64,000 nt of DNA from Isoetes taiwanensis (GCA_021234155.1 JAJEKV010000005.1:6555216-6619215); one strand, 5' to 3'. Counted from the first letter of the stretch, positions 1 to 11,478 are shown. The notes: generated by a model from the sequence alone, not told the origin. Numbers and translations: made by a program.

Positions 1-62
1 GGCATGTTGGAGCTCGCATGGCATGTTTGAGCCACCTTGGCATGTTTGAGCCTAGGTGGCAT
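1..62. repeat. edge of a 19-bp minisatellite
   Basis: The first 62 bases are the same 19-bp units (TGGCATGTTTGAGCCACCT and TGGCATGTTGGAGCCTAGG variants) that form the large array at 1,684-2,980. The foldback at 62-1,290 therefore sits inside or beside a larger minisatellite that continues left of the window. Confidence 0.85.
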
Positions 63-1290
63 CTTGGAAAAGGGGTAGTCTTATGCCCACGAAACTTGGT
101 CTCCAGGGTAATGTCAACGTTTTGAGTCCATTGACAGAGTCAATTCATAGTTCCGGAGTGGGAAAGTTGCCCGTCCGTGGCCAGGGTTCTTTGGGAGAGG
201 ATCTTTGGGGCGAACTATCTCCGAAAGGTTTTAAAGGTCCATCTTCTGGCCTCAACACCCTCCCTCTACATGATGACATTGTGCAAGATTTTGGTCGAAT
301 CTGACTAGGATACGGCCTCCGAAACGTAAACCCTGTGTGTTGCTAGGTTATTGAAGGGTTTACGTTATGGGGGTCGAGTTTTAGTCGGTTGCACTTGGGA
401 CATGGTTAAGAAGCTGCAGTTGAAAACATGAAGCAATAGGAACTGATAGAATGGGGTTTGAAGTTATCCTCCTCCCAGTGTGGCAATTAGAAGTCAAGAG
501 CGCCTTTTGCAGTAGCAAAATTGTTTGGGATCATTCGGGATGGCCAATAGATCCAAACTCTGTTATTTCAGTTGCCATGGCTCACTTTATGCGTTTAGCA
601 AAGGTGCATCTAGCTATCAAGAAAACGACCCGCGTTTTGGCCTCCGAAGCGTAAACCACATTGTGTTGCTAGGTTATTTTAGGGTTTTTGCGTTTGGGGA
701 GGCAAAACGTTGTCGTTTTCTTTGATAACTAAATTACTGCTTGCTAAACACATCTTGAGCTATGGCAACTTGAAATAACAGAGTTTGGATCTATTTGCCA
801 TCCCTAATGATCCCAAACAATTTTGCTACCGCAAAAGGTGCTCTTGACTTCTAATTGCCACAATCGAGGAGGATAAATCCAAATCCCATTCCCCAGCCTC
901 CTATTGCTTCACATTTTCAACTGCAGCTTCTCGACCATGTCCCAAGTGCAACCGACTAAAACTTGACCTCCATAACGCAAACCTTTCAATAACCTAGCAA
1001 CGCACAGGGTTTACATTTCGGAGGCCGTATCCTAGTCAAATTTGACCAGGATCTTGCATAATGTCATCACGTAGAGGGAGGGTGTTGATGCCAGAAGACG
1101 GACCCTTAAAACCTTCCGGAAGCAGTTCGCCCCAAAAGTTCTCTCCTGAAGGCCCTTGGCCACGGACGGGCAACTCTCCCACTCCAAAACTGTGAACTGA
1201 CTCTGCTAATGGACTCAAAATGTTGACTTTACCCTGGGGACCAAGTTTCGTGGGCAAAAGACCACCCCTTCTCCAAGAAGCACCAATGTA
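62..1290. repeat. large imperfect inverted repeat (foldback) with a decayed ORF in each arm
   Basis: Bases about 62-585 and about 752-1,290 are diverged reverse complements, separated by a spacer of about 165 bp. Both arms encode recognisably the same peptide in their own orientation: the left arm reads LPVRGQGSLGEDLWGEL on the plus strand and the right arm reads LPVRGQGPSGENFWGEL on the minus strand, each with a following KGPSSG[LI]NTLP stretch. Inside the left arm and spacer, a segment containing GGCCTCCGAA-CGTAAACC is repeated (about 313 and 639). I do not recognise the protein. A foldback transposon or an inverted duplication of a gene fragment are both possible. Confidence 0.75.
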
Positions 1291-1537
1291 GCTCATGTCC
1301 AACACGTTCGTAGTCAATTGGCCTAGGAGGTGGCTGCGGAATACCGCTATGTAGAGGGTTCCTGTTTCTTTCGTTGCCCAAAATGACCATGTAACTTGGT
1401 CCCTGGGGTAATTTCGCCATTCCGGGCGACATGGCGAAGTCGAATCTCCATTCCAGAGCCTTTGTACTGCCCGAACGACAAAACACTTGGTTTTCTACGC
1501 GGCCAAACTCCTCTACAAAAATTTCAAAGGTTATCAT
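1229..1537 (-). pseudogene. unrecognised ORF running into the right foldback arm
   Basis: An open frame of 102 codons on the minus strand leads into the right foldback arm; the similarity to the left-arm peptide then continues in another frame from about 1,317. The residues (for example GMAKLPQGPSYMVILGNERN) match no family I know. The frame change suggests decay of a longer coding sequence. No start context or splice signals stand out. It may be part of the gene fragment from which the foldback was made, or chance. Confidence 0.3.
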
Positions 1538-1683
1538 ATTTCTTGCATAAAGTCCTAGTCATCATATCCATGTCACCATCATCTAGCCATGTCACCTAAA
1601 ATTTGCCAACATCACCCAATGAAAAGACCAAAGATGGACATCTTTTCATTTTTGGCCTAGTCAAAACTTGATCTTGCTTATTT

Positions 1684-2980
1684 GGCATGCCATGTCACCA
1701 CTTGGGGTGCCTAGGTGGCATGCTTGAGCTTAGGTGGCATGCCTGAGCCACCTTGGCAAGTTGGAGCCTAGATGGCATGTTGGAGCCTACGTGGCATGTT
1801 GGAGCCACCTTGGCATGTTTGAACCTAGGTGGCATGTTTGAGCCACCTTGGCATGTTGGAGTCCACGTGGCATGTTGGAGCCTAGGTGGCATCTTGGAGC
1901 CCACGTGGCATGTTTGAGCCACCTTGGCATGTTGGAGCCTAGGTGGCATGTTGAAGTCCATGTGGCATGTTTGAGCCACCTTGGCATGTTTGAGCCTAGG
2001 TGGAAATGTTGGAGCCACCTTGGCATGTTTGAGCCACCTTAGCATGTTTGAGCCTAGGTGGCATGTTGGAGCCCGCGTGGCATGTTTGAGCCACCTTGGC
2101 ATGTTTGAGCCACCTTGGCATATTGGAGCCTAGGTGGCATGTCTGAGCCATCTTGGCATGATGGAGCCTAGGTGGAATGTTGGAGCCACCTTGGCATGTT
2201 GGAGCCTAGGTGGCATGTTTGAGACACCTTGTCATGTTGGAGCCTAGGTGGCATGTTGGAGACGCATGGCATGTTTGAGACTCCTTGTCATGTTGGAGCC
2301 TAGGTGGCATGTTGGAACCCATGTGGCGCATGTTGGAGCCTAGATGGCATGTTTGAGCCACCTTGGCTTGTTTGAGCCACCATGTTTGAGCCTAGGTGGC
2401 ATGTTGGAGCCCACCTTGGCATGTTTGAGCCACCTTGGCATGTTGGAGCCTAGGTGGCATGTTGGAGCCTTGGTGGCATGTTTGAGCCACCTTGGCATGT
2501 TCGAGCCTAGGTGGAATGTTGGAGCCTGCATGGCCTGTTCGAGCCACCTTGGCACGTTGGAGCCTAGGTGGCACGTTGGAGCCACCTTGGCCTGTTGGAG
2601 CCTAGGTGGCATGTTGGAGCCTACATGGCATATTTGAGCCACCTTGGCATGTTTGAGCCTAGGTGGCATGTTGGAGCCACCTTGGCATGCAGGAGGCTAG
2701 ATGGCATGTTGGAGCCACCTTGGCATGTTTGAGCCACCTTGGCATGTTGGAGCCTAGGTGGCATGTTGGAGACCACATGGCATGTTTGAGCCACCTTGGC
2801 ATGTTGGAGCCTAGGTGGCATGCCGGAGCCCACCTTGGCATGCTGGAGCCACCTTGGCATGTTGGAGCCTAGGTGGCATGTTTGAGCCACCTTGGCATAT
2901 TCGAGCCTAGGTGGAATGTTGGAGCCACCTTGGCATGTTTGAGCCACCTTGGCATGTTGGAGCCCAGATGGCATGTTGAA
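1684..2980. repeat. 19-bp minisatellite array, about 1.3 kb
   Basis: Nearly the whole stretch is built from 19-bp units alternating between two main variants, TGGCATGTTTGAGCCACCT and TGGCATGTTGGAGCCTAGG, with occasional CCACG- or CCCACC-containing variants. Because 19 is not a multiple of 3, three units (57 nt) read as a 19-residue peptide repeat in several frames on both strands, which explains the many open frames here. None of these should be taken as genes. Confidence 0.95.
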
Positions 2981-2988
2981 AGGTATAC

Positions 2989-2990
<2 letters not shown>

Positions 2991-3020
<30 letters not shown>
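2991..3020. repeat. (CT)n microsatellite
   Basis: An uninterrupted CT dinucleotide run lies at the right edge of the minisatellite, followed by TTGTTACTTTAGAGAGAGAA. Confidence 0.9.
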
Positions 3021-3022
<2 letters not shown>

Positions 3023-3630
3023 TTACTTTAGAGAGAGAATATGGTTTTGGGACTTTAGAAATGGCTAAATTGAATGGAATTTTAGCAAATTTTCATATGC
3101 GATGGATAAATAGTGTTCTTTTGACTAGGAAAAATAGTCTTGCTAACTTTGGTCTTGAAACTGGTGTATGAAATGGGAGAAAATGATGTATAAGAGATGA
3201 TGTTTTTGGGTGGAATGATGGTAGTAAAGCCTTGGGAAATAGCAAATCATGCCTTAAGAAGTAACATCAAGGCAAAAACTTGAATCATGCAAAGTACCCC
3301 CTGTTATTGTGCTATATATTGAATTTCGAGCAGTCTTCCAATTAACTTTTGGGTCTTCAACCTTTGACTTCAAGTGTTCAAGATGCTTAGATGATCAAAT
3401 GTCCTTCAAGAAATGCCTATATGATGCCAAATATCCATTTTTGGTTCTTCATATCAACTTCTACAAGTTGCGATGGATGTCTTCAATTTTCACGCTCTAC
3501 AAGCTCACACAACACATGTATGAAGTCAAATGCTAGTGAAGTGTGTCAAACATATATAACTCTTGTATGCTGCCATTTTGTGGCAGTAATGGCATGTGGA
3601 CAACTTGATCATACACGAATTATTAGAAAA
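3021..3630. other. AT-rich sequence without a supported gene
   Basis: Two short overlapping open frames occur at 3,309-3,636, but they are in competing frames, have no recognisable motif and no splice context. I see nothing else here. Confidence 0.5.
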
Positions 3631-3835
3631 CCTTAAAAAACCACACCTCAAAAAAACACTACCTTAAAAAACAACACCTGAAAAATCCCTTCAAAAAACC
3701 ATACCGCCTGAGAAAATAACACATCCTTAAAAAAAAGACTACACCTCCTTTAGAAACCACCCATTCTTTAAAACAAAAAACTACGTATCCTTAAGAAAAA
3801 CTACAGCATATCCTTGGAAAACCACACCCCCATAT
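3630..3835. repeat. degenerate AC-rich tandem repeat
   Basis: A run of imperfect units of the type CCTTAAAAAACCACACCT follows one another for about 200 bp with variable spacing of roughly 20-28 bp. It is purine-rich, with A runs separated by CCACACC or CAACACC. No coding potential. Confidence 0.7.
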
Positions 3836-4741
3836 AACTACATGTAGGTTTTTTTCAAATCTTCAAAAAGACAACGCGTATTTTGTTTTTACTGTTGTTT
3901 TCAGCCAAGGACCAAATGTTGGGGTTGTAGTGAGAGCAACACGTCGAGGTCTAAGTTCTTATTTTTTAGACCTCATTTTTTGCGATTGAAGACTGGAGCA
4001 TATTCGTGAGTCAGTTGGATCCTTATCCACACATCATTTGGAGCTTCCATACTGCGTGGATCGCACGGCGCGAAATTAAGGTGTACAATTTGTATGCCCC
4101 AGCCCAATTCGCTTCTGTGAGCCAAACGTCCGTACTAGCCTTGTTTTTGAAATTTGTAACGTGCATATGGAAATCGAAAAGTCCATTCTCCTACAATCCA
4201 TGCTTTTATACATTAAGCAAATTCAAATTTCGAATTGTAGGGGGCGGGAAGCGTGTATTGGGATGAAGTAAAAATCCCGGTTTACGAACTTTTAAGGCGC
4301 AGTCGCAGCGCCTCGAAATGAAAGTCTGATACAAAGCTTCAACCTACACATTCAAATTTTGAAATGTATGGGCATGGCCTCTAAATGAAAATAGCGCAAG
4401 ACAAGAATCGGTGACGCGCACGCTTGGTATCTGACAAACCAAGAGACACCGTCATGTGTTGCCGGTATGCTATAATGCAAGTGGCTTTTTAGAAGTGCCA
4501 CATGTTGCATCAGTCTGTCTGACAACGAACAGAATTAAATATATATGACGCCATGAATATGCGATTCCCCTTATTCTGGGAGAATATTCCAAGTAAATCT
4601 GTAATTGCATTAGCGTTTTCGTCCAAAAGTTCGTCGGAGGCTCACTATAAAAACCTATAAGATTTTTCTGATGCATTTTCTGATGCATTTTTTGATCTGC
4701 AGAACATGCATTCTCTTGTAGTGTGGGATGCGGGGGGTTTT

Positions 4742-4930
<189 letters not shown>

Positions 4931-5071
4931 CATAGCAACATTCGATTGGCATCCGGATTCACAACCGCTCTTAGATTCGTAGGTTCAAGATTCATTTTAA
5001 TAGAATACCACGATTTGGTTTTAGAATAGGGTTTGAAGCTTTGTAGACACAAATAATAAGCAAAGCATGTG

Positions 5072-5187
5072 ATGCAGTTGCCGAAGTTGTGCAGAATCGA
5101 ATCGGCAAGGGATTTCTGTCGCCATCTTACCCTATAGATTTTGTGCTACAGATTAGGAGATTAAAAGCAAAAAGGGGAAGGCATCAT
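5072..5187 (+). repeat. 116-bp direct repeat, left copy
   Basis: From ATGCAGTTGCCGAAGTTGTG to GGGGAAGGCATCAT this block is the same, in the same orientation and length, as 15,627-15,742. The two copies bracket the whole rearranged retroelement array. They could be remnants of a terminal repeat, or mark a segmental duplication boundary. Confidence 0.85.
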
Positions 5188-6060
5188 GAGTTTCTTTTGT
5201 TCCTTGTTATCTTTTGTCCTTTTATCCCAACCAAAAGTTAATGATGCTTTGGTTGAGGAGTTTCTGAAAAATTACAACATGAAAACACACCATGGTTTCA
5301 CTCACACAACTGGTTCAGTCCAAATCCCTTTGGAAAATAATAGCAAAAGCTCTCAGAATACCAAAAGCAGAGGATACTATCAAAAACCTCAAAAATTTTA
5401 TTAACAGAGCAGTTGAGAGTCCGGATCCTCTCATGTATGAACAAGCACAGTATTGCAATTTGTTAGAAATCATTATAGCCCCTTATCCAGAAGCTAAAGA
5501 GCACCTAATAAATATAAATCCAAATAAGTCTTGCCAGGAAACCATGATGGACGTGGCTCTCTTTATCAAGGTCAATCATTTACCCTCGGTTTGCATTCAA
5601 GTATTTGAACAAATGTGTACAAAGGGGTTTTTGATCGATGCAAGTATGAGCTTCTCTATTGAAGAACAAGCTTTAACAGGAGCTAGAAGAAGGGACACCT
5701 ATTATTTCCATAGGAGACATCCGAATACTCATTTATGTTACAACCATCAGGTTAAGCAAGAAGACCCTAAGAAAAACCCCAAAAAGGGGGATAAGGTGAG
5801 TGAAGATCCCAAGATCTTCACTAAAAAGGGGGATAATGTATATGACCATGACCGGCGACGTCAACAAAAGACCGAAGAGGTGGTCGTCGATAGTAAGGAC
5901 CGAAGCGGAGTACTGGAAGTTGTTAGAAAGTTACAAGAGGATGATAGTTGGGACCGGGCAAGCGGATCAAGTGAGAAGCGACCAAAGAAACAGTAAAGGC
6001 CATGGGGTTGTCCACAATGCAACAAGTCCATGTAACTTTGAAATATGTTTTAAAGAATAA
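5186..6060 (+). pseudogene. module X copy 1 (unrecognised retroelement accessory ORF), frameshifted
   Basis: Four copies of this coding module occur in the window. In this copy the first frame (72 codons) ends at 5,404 and the rest continues in another frame to 5,996, because one extra A lies after the TCCCTTTGGAAA stretch; copies 2 and 4 keep one frame there. The protein starts with a hydrophobic segment (FCSLLSFVLLSQP), has a central region with QIPLEIIAKALRIP and QYCKLLEIIIAPYP-like helices, a Cys-containing part (CIQVFEQMCTKGFL), and a Lys/Arg/Asp-rich tail (DHDRRRQQK). I do not recognise it. It lies next to LTR-like sequence, which suggests a 3' accessory ORF of the retroelement. It resembles the third ORF of the element at 45-54 kb. 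Confidence 0.6.
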
Positions 6061-6137
6061 CAAGTTAGCTTAGAAAGTATTTAAATAAATGTGCTTTGGA
6101 CATGTGGCCAAGAGGCACGAGGTTACGGTTAGGATTA

Positions 6138-6390
6138 AATGTTAGAAAACACAAAAATTAGATGTTGGGGATTACCCCAACTTAGGATTGCCATGTTGGA
6201 CGGCATAGATTAATTGTTTTGAATTATAAAAAGAGAGAGAAACGTTGTGTTGTGAAAAGGAAAATGTTGGAATAAAAAGTTTGATGACGATTCTCCATTG
6301 CTTTGCATTTCTTTGACGTATAGCATGTGTAAGATGTTGATAACGTGTTAAGCATATCTTAAATGATTTCTTGTCAAACTTAAATAGGTA
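6138..6390 (+). repeat. LTR-like segment, plus orientation (approximate ends)
   Basis: The segment begins TGTTAGAAAACACAAAAATT, contains TGTTGGGGATTACCCCAACT and is followed by GGTATCAACACGAGAAC, which is reminiscent of a degraded tRNA-Met primer-binding site. It follows module X and precedes a leader-like region, the arrangement expected of a 3' LTR running into a further element copy. An inverted copy is at about 7,560-7,830. The exact ends are not defined by a target duplication. Confidence 0.45.
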
Positions 6391-6990
6391 TCAACACGAG
6401 AACACCTAAAAAAAGAAACCGTGCATCTTTGCATCCGGCGTCGACCCTTTGCCATCACCCGACCTCTTCGGCGACCTCGAGATCCGACAACCGGGTAAAA
6501 TCTGTTTTTTGCTTCTTATATTCGAATTTGCTCAATGCTTATATATTAAGAAAGGAGAATGGAAATGGAGTTTTTCGGTGGTTATGTGGTGGACAAAAGA
6601 CATAAATCATTCCCGGGCAATGTTCTATTCAGAAGTTAATCTTGGTTATGAATATGGTCACAAACTTCTGAATCGAGTTTCCACAGTGGAACCTCGTTTT
6701 GGTTATGATAGAGCGAAGAGATTATTCTGAATACTTACGGTTATGATTAGGTGGTTATGCTTGTGGTTATGGAAACTTGTCTCACGGTTATCGATCATGA
6801 AAATAATTATTGTGGCGTATGTCTTGTGATGCAGACATGGATATGGATGAGCAGGGCACGTGAAGGAAATAATGATCGACTACCGGGCAGCCTTAATGGT
6901 AAGATAGACTTACCGGCCGTATTTGTTTATTCCGTAATGTTTGTTACCCGTGGTGAGAGACGAGGGTTACCTCCGCCTCTCCCCGAGTAA
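6390..6990 (+). other. leader-like non-coding sequence, left palindrome arm
   Basis: This sequence follows the LTR-like segment and includes repeated GGTTATG motifs. Its short open frames (6,449-6,730 and 6,751-6,990) are in different frames and are not kept open in the inverted copy. A downstream part, including the ATTATTGTGGCGTATGTCTT stretch, reappears fused to module X at about 11.5 and 14.8 kb in the minus-strand copies. I regard it as untranslated leader. Confidence 0.5.
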
Positions 6991-7559
6991 ATAAATTTTT
7001 GCAAAAATAAGAACATACAATCGTAAGTCTATCTTTCATATAAGGGCCTTGTAGTCCGGCCCAGCTAATAGTTTCCTTCACATTTCCTTGCTCATCCACA
7101 TCCATGTCTGCATCATAAGACATACACCACAATAATTATTTTCATGACCAGAGACAAGTTTCCATAACCACAAGCATAACCACCAGAATCATAACCAGAA
7201 GTATCCGTAACAATCTCTTCGTTCTATCATAACCAAAACGAGGTTCCACTGTGGAAACTTAGATTTCGTAGCTTGTGACCATATTCATAAACAAGATTAA
7301 CTTCTGAATAGAACATTGCCCGGGAATGATTTATATCTTTTGTCCACCACATAACCACCGAAAAACTCCATTTCCATTCTCCTTTCTAAAGATATAAGCA
7401 TTGAGAAAATTCGAAATACAAGAAGCAACAACAGATTTTACCTGGTTGCTGGATCTGTAGGTCGTTGAAGAGGTCGGAATGGCAGTCGCTAGTCGGATCG
7501 CAGGTCGGATGCCGCGCAGACAGTTCAGCCCTAAACAGGTTATGTCTGTTCGTTGCCTT

Positions 7560-7830
7560 CCTTCTTATTAATTTTTAATGTTCATGTTTAGGATTCACAA
7601 ACAAGCATTTAAGGTACACGTTATTAACATCTTACACATGCCACACATCAAGGAAATGCAAAGCAATGGAGAATCGTCATCAAACTTTTTATTCCAACAT
7701 TTTCCTCTCCACAACACAACGTTTCTCTCTTTTTATAATTCAAAACAATTAATCTATGCCGTCCAACATGGCAATCCTAAGTTGGGGTAATCCCAAACAT
7801 CTAATTTTTGTGTTTTCTAACATTTAATCC
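7560..7830 (-). repeat. LTR-like segment, minus orientation
   Basis: Reverse complement of the segment at 6,138-6,390, including the TGGGGTAATCCCAAACATCT stretch. It lies immediately downstream (minus strand) of module X copy 2. Confidence 0.45.
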
Positions 7831-7901
7831 TAACCGTAACCTAGTGCCTCTTGGCCACATGTCCAAAGCACATTTATTTAAATACTTTCTAAGCTAACTT
7901 G

Positions 7902-8805
7902 TTATTCTTTAAAACATATTTCAAAGTTATATGGACTTGTTGCACCATGGACAACCCCATGGCCTTTACTGTTTCTTTGGTCGCTTCTCACTTGATCCGC
8001 TTGCCCGGTCCCAACTATCATCCTCTTGTAACTTTCTAACAGCTTCCAAAGATCAAGCCGGTCCTTACTATCGACGACCACCTCTTTGGTCTTTTGTTGA
8101 CGTCGCCGGTCATGGTCATATACATTATCCCCCTTTTTAGTGAAGATCTTGGGATCTTCACTCACCTTATCCCCCCTTTTTGGGGTTTTTCTTAGGGTCT
8201 TCTTGCTTAACCTGATGGTTGTAACATAAATGAGTATTCCGATGTCTCTTATGGAAATAATAGGCGTCCCTTCTTCTAGCTCCTGTTAAAGCTTGTTCTT
8301 CAATAGAGAAGCTCTTACTTGCATCAATCAAAAACCCCTTTGTACACATTTGTTCAAATAATTGAATGCAAACCAAGGGTAAATGATTGACCTTGATAAA
8401 GAGAGCTACGTCCATCATGGTTTCCTGGCAAGACTTATTTGGATTTATATTTATTAGGTGCTCTTTAGCTCCTGGATAAGGGGCTATAATGATTTCTAAC
8501 AACTTGCAATACTGTGCTTGTTCATACATGAGAGGATCCGGACTCTCAACTGCTCTGTTAATAAACTTTTTGAGGTTTTTGATAGTATCCTCTGCTTTTG
8601 GTATTCTGAGAGCTTTTGCTATTATTTCCAAAGGGATTTGAACTGAACCAGTTGCGTGAGTGAAACCATGGTGTGTTTTCATGTTGTAATTTTTCAGAAA
8701 CTCCTCAACCAAAGCATCATTAACTTTTGGTTGGGATAAAAGGACAAAAGATAACAAGGAACAAAAGAGAACATTGTAAAAGGACAGGTGGAAGATGAGC
8801 TCCAA
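7902..8805 (-). pseudogene. module X copy 2, frameshifted near its C-terminus
   Basis: The frame is open for 212 codons from 8,805 to 8,167, then an extra G in a G run moves the Lys-rich tail to another frame (8,165-7,902). Upstream on the same strand lie a frameshifted protease block (8,846-9,683), zinc knuckles and gag, so the order is gag, protease, module X, LTR-like. RT, RNase H and integrase are absent. The hydrophobic N-terminus (FHLSFYNVLFCSLLSFVLL) could be a signal anchor. Function unknown. Confidence 0.65.
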
Positions 8806-8845
8806 TCTTGATTAATTTGGGCTCTTCTTCTGTTCCTAAGTTTAG

Positions 8846-9683
8846 CTATGTTAGCTCTGGGAGTCCCATAGATGGAACAAGTTTTCCATCTTCCAACTTG
8901 TGAGTTTTTGTTGGTTCCAAAGTAATTTCGCTTTCCACTGCCTCCACGAAATGTTTAGGGTGCTCTTTTGTTTCTTCCACCATAAAGCATAATTCATCCG
9001 ATTCACCGTTGATATCAATGCCATAGAAATCATCTTCGTCGACAATTTCATCCATGACACTTTCCTCAATGTCCTCATCTTCTTCATCGGAGAACAATGT
9101 TTCTTCTTGCATAATGGTTATATTTCCAGTCCGTAAATTGATCGTAGCCTCTTTCCCTTGTTTTGCTGAAGTTAGAGTATTGTTTGACCAATTATGGACT
9201 GCCTTGGAGGCCCTAAGCCAGGGTCTACCGAGCAATAGTTGATAACATTGCTTTAGGATCTGTCTCTAAGACTATGAAATCTTGTTCAAACTCTAAATTC
9301 CCGATAGAGAAACTGATGTTTTGAAGCATACCTACAGGTTCCACTTTTCGATGATCTGCCATTTTCACATCGAATGGCGCTTTTTGTAAGTCATGCAATT
9401 TAAGTTTTTTTCTAAAAACATTAGTCATGATGTTTATTCCTGCGCCTCCATCAACTGGGACTTTTGGAATTTCTATTCCATGCATTTTCGCAAGAACTAC
9501 TGGATTGAGCTTTTCAGTTGGTTCAGTTTTCCAAGTAGCAATTGTACTTCTGTTTTCACTGTATCCACATGGTATTCCCAGTTGAGAAAAATATCTACCC
9601 AATGTGGATAATGGAACTGGAACAGTCATGTTCCCAATTTCCTTCTTAAACTTTCCCCATTTACAATTCTCATCTATTGCCAC
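8846..9683 (-). pseudogene. retroelement protease region, copy A (frameshifted)
   Basis: The frame 9,683-9,225 carries PVDGGAGINIM, the position of the DS/TG active-site motif in LTR-element aspartic proteases, here with D-G-G. The terminal LGRPWLR motif typical of plant Ty3/gypsy proteases lies in the next frame (9,235-8,846), so one frameshift separates them at about 9,230. An acidic stretch follows (SDEEDEDIEE). Without the frameshift the protease would continue into pol, but no RT follows; module X is next. The same frameshift occurs in copy B. Confidence 0.7.
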
Positions 9684-9812
9684 ATTTCCAAATTCCTTCC
9701 ACTCCGGCTACATACTCAGAACAAGATTCAACGGCGTGGGAATTACCAACTGAGACACCTTATCATTAAGGGTCTGCAGGTCATGTGCTTGATTTCCACT
9801 CAAGCCATTGTT

Positions 9813-10315
9813 TTATCCCTTGGAGCATTCATCTTCCAGCTGCTCCCTAACATTTTCAAAAATTCGTCGCTCCTCATCTATGTTGGGATATTGTTTTTTC
9901 TTTGTTTGAGGTAGATCATTTTGAGTACTAGGGATTTCAATCCTTTGCTCTTTGGCTTTTTGCCTAGTCACAGCCTGAACATCCACAGAATAGTCCAATC
10001 CTACCATTCTGGCATCAAGAGCTCTAGTTTCTTTACTAGTGAATGCTTTACCATTTTTATGGTCTTTCCTTGGTTGCGTACATTCCCGTGAGAAGTGTCC
10101 CTTCTCACCACAATTCCAACAGGTGTTATCCCGCAGAATCCTTTTATCTTTCCCTTGAGGAGTCACAGCAAAGGCTTGGGCTGTTTCTTTTTCTTTGTTT
10201 TTTCCATTGAATCGACACGCATCAGTATCATGATTGCTCATTTTACATATGTGACAAAACTTAGTGTCCAACTTAGTTCTGCACTCATTAGCGTAATGGC
10301 CTAGCCTACTACAAC
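9813..10315 (-). pseudogene. gag zinc-knuckle region, copy A
   Basis: Three zinc-binding segments are visible on the minus strand: CSRLGHYANEC (its first half is upstream of the ATG), CHICKMSNHDTDAC and CWNCGEKGHFSREC, the last two being CX2CX4HX4C. This is the nucleic-acid-binding end of gag. It is separated from the gag frame by a TGA at 10,323-10,325, which is present in both copies. Downstream is a Lys/Glu-rich spacer leading to the protease. Confidence 0.75.
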
Positions 10316-10322
10316 GCGTACA

Positions 10323-11120
10323 TCAAATGTAACTACGTTTAGTTTCTCCTTGAGCAATCTTTTTCAAATTCTCTTCCATAGCATTCAGTTTACTTTGAAT
10401 GTCTTGCACTTCCTTATCATCAGTTTTCGTTTTCTCAAGCTTGCTAATTTTCTCAGAACCCAACACTCCCGGTATTACTACAGCTCTTTCCATGGCCTGA
10501 TCCAATGTTTTTGGAGCCTCTAGAGTTAATTGTTGCTTAACTCTAGCTAGAAATCCATCTACATACCAAGAAATGTCAAGTTCATGTGGCTTTGGGTCCA
10601 GTTCAGCACCTAATGGCTTACCCGTGAGCAAACTTCCGGGATCCTCCTCGTGTTTAATCTTAATATTCTTGAGCTCATCCTTGAGCTCATGATAAGTAGG
10701 TGTAGTCTGGTATACCTTAAGAAACCTCGTCTTAAGCTCATCCCAACTACTAATACCACTCATGTTCTTATACATCCAGTCTGCGGGTTTTCCTTCCAAC
10801 GTAGCAGGGAATAGAGTAATACGAACAACATCATCAGTCTGATTATTGAGGGAACTTATTCCCTCAAATTGATGGACATGGGTTATTGCTTGAGTTTCGG
10901 AGGATTTGCCAGCTCCAAATTTTGGATATGGAATATGATTTTTTAAAGAAGTAGCCATATTATCAAACAAAGGTTTGATATCAGGTAATATCTCAGACTG
11001 CCTTGCAGCCTCAATTTTTTGCTTCTCTCTACGTTCACGCCTTTCTGTTCTTTCCAACTCTTGTTTTAATCTCCTTTCAAGCCTTTTCTCTTTTTCCTCG
11101 GCAAGGCTCTTATACATCAA
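10323..11120 (-). CDS. retroelement gag capsid domain, copy A
   Basis: An open frame of 265 codons. An N-terminal coiled-coil-like stretch rich in Glu, Arg and Lys (residues 5-45) is followed by a retrotransposon gag-type domain (ITLFPATLEGKPADWMYKNM, WDELKTRFLKVYQ). The short segment after HEEDP differs from copy B: here it reads GSLLTGKPLGAEL, in copy B RKFALRVSQLASEL. Copy B matches the usual gag pattern, so copy A appears locally out of frame and restored by compensating indels, possibly a consensus error. Confidence 0.75.
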   Translation of the reverse strand: MMYKSLAEEKEKRLERRLKQELERTERRERREKQKIEAARQSEILPDIKPLFDNMATSLKNHIPYPKFGAGKSSETQAITHVHQFEGISSLNNQTDDVVRITLFPATLEGKPADWMYKNMSGISSWDELKTRFLKVYQTTPTYHELKDELKNIKIKHEEDPGSLLTGKPLGAELDPKPHELDISWYVDGFLARVKQQLTLEAPKTLDQAMERAVVIPGVLGSEKISKLEKTKTDDKEVQDIQSKLNAMEENLKKIAQGETKRSYI

Positions 11121-11124
11121 GCAC

Positions 11125-11478
11125 TTGCTATTAACATAATGCAGACACTATGACCATGCATCATCACAGGATTTTAGGCAAGAAAGATTGTTGGAACTGC
11201 GTTGTGTTCAGAAATTTAGTGATCCATAACAACAATTTCGCATTTCCCATTTGCCGGATTGAACAGCCATTTCCTTTACAACAGCAAAAATTTTTACCCC
11301 AAAGAAAATTGAGCATTAACCAAACAGACTGGTCCTGGCAACGGAACCAATGTTAACCCTCCAGTCTCTCAACCTGGACTAACAACTTTGCAAAATAAGA
11401 ACATACAACCAGGTAAGTCTTTCTTACCGTTAAGGGGCTGCCCAGGTAGTCTGTCCAGTTAATAGTTTCCTTCATCAT
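11125..11478 (-). other. leader upstream of gag copy A
   Basis: Non-coding on the minus strand, identical or nearly so to 14,405-14,758. It links module X of one repeat unit to gag of the next. Confidence 0.5.

Larger units (their letters stand above)
5186..8805. repeat. giant palindrome, about 1.8-kb arms centred near 7.0 kb
   Basis: The left arm (about 5,186-6,945) and the right arm (about 7,020-8,805) are reverse complements over module X, the LTR-like segment and a leader that contains GGTTATG-rich sequence. Both arms carry scattered point changes and short indels, for example a 6-G run in the right arm where the left has 5. The spacer is only about 70-80 bp. Such palindromes arise by inverted duplication or by head-to-head insertion; an assembly fold-back artefact is less likely because the arms differ at many sites. 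Confidence 0.85.

Noticed and set aside
1684-2980. Many open frames of 60-135 codons on both strands
   Set aside because: They are translations of the 19-bp minisatellite (57-nt superperiod) and occur in several frames at once.
1684-2980. CRISPR array
   Set aside because: The units are contiguous without unique spacers and the genome is eukaryotic.
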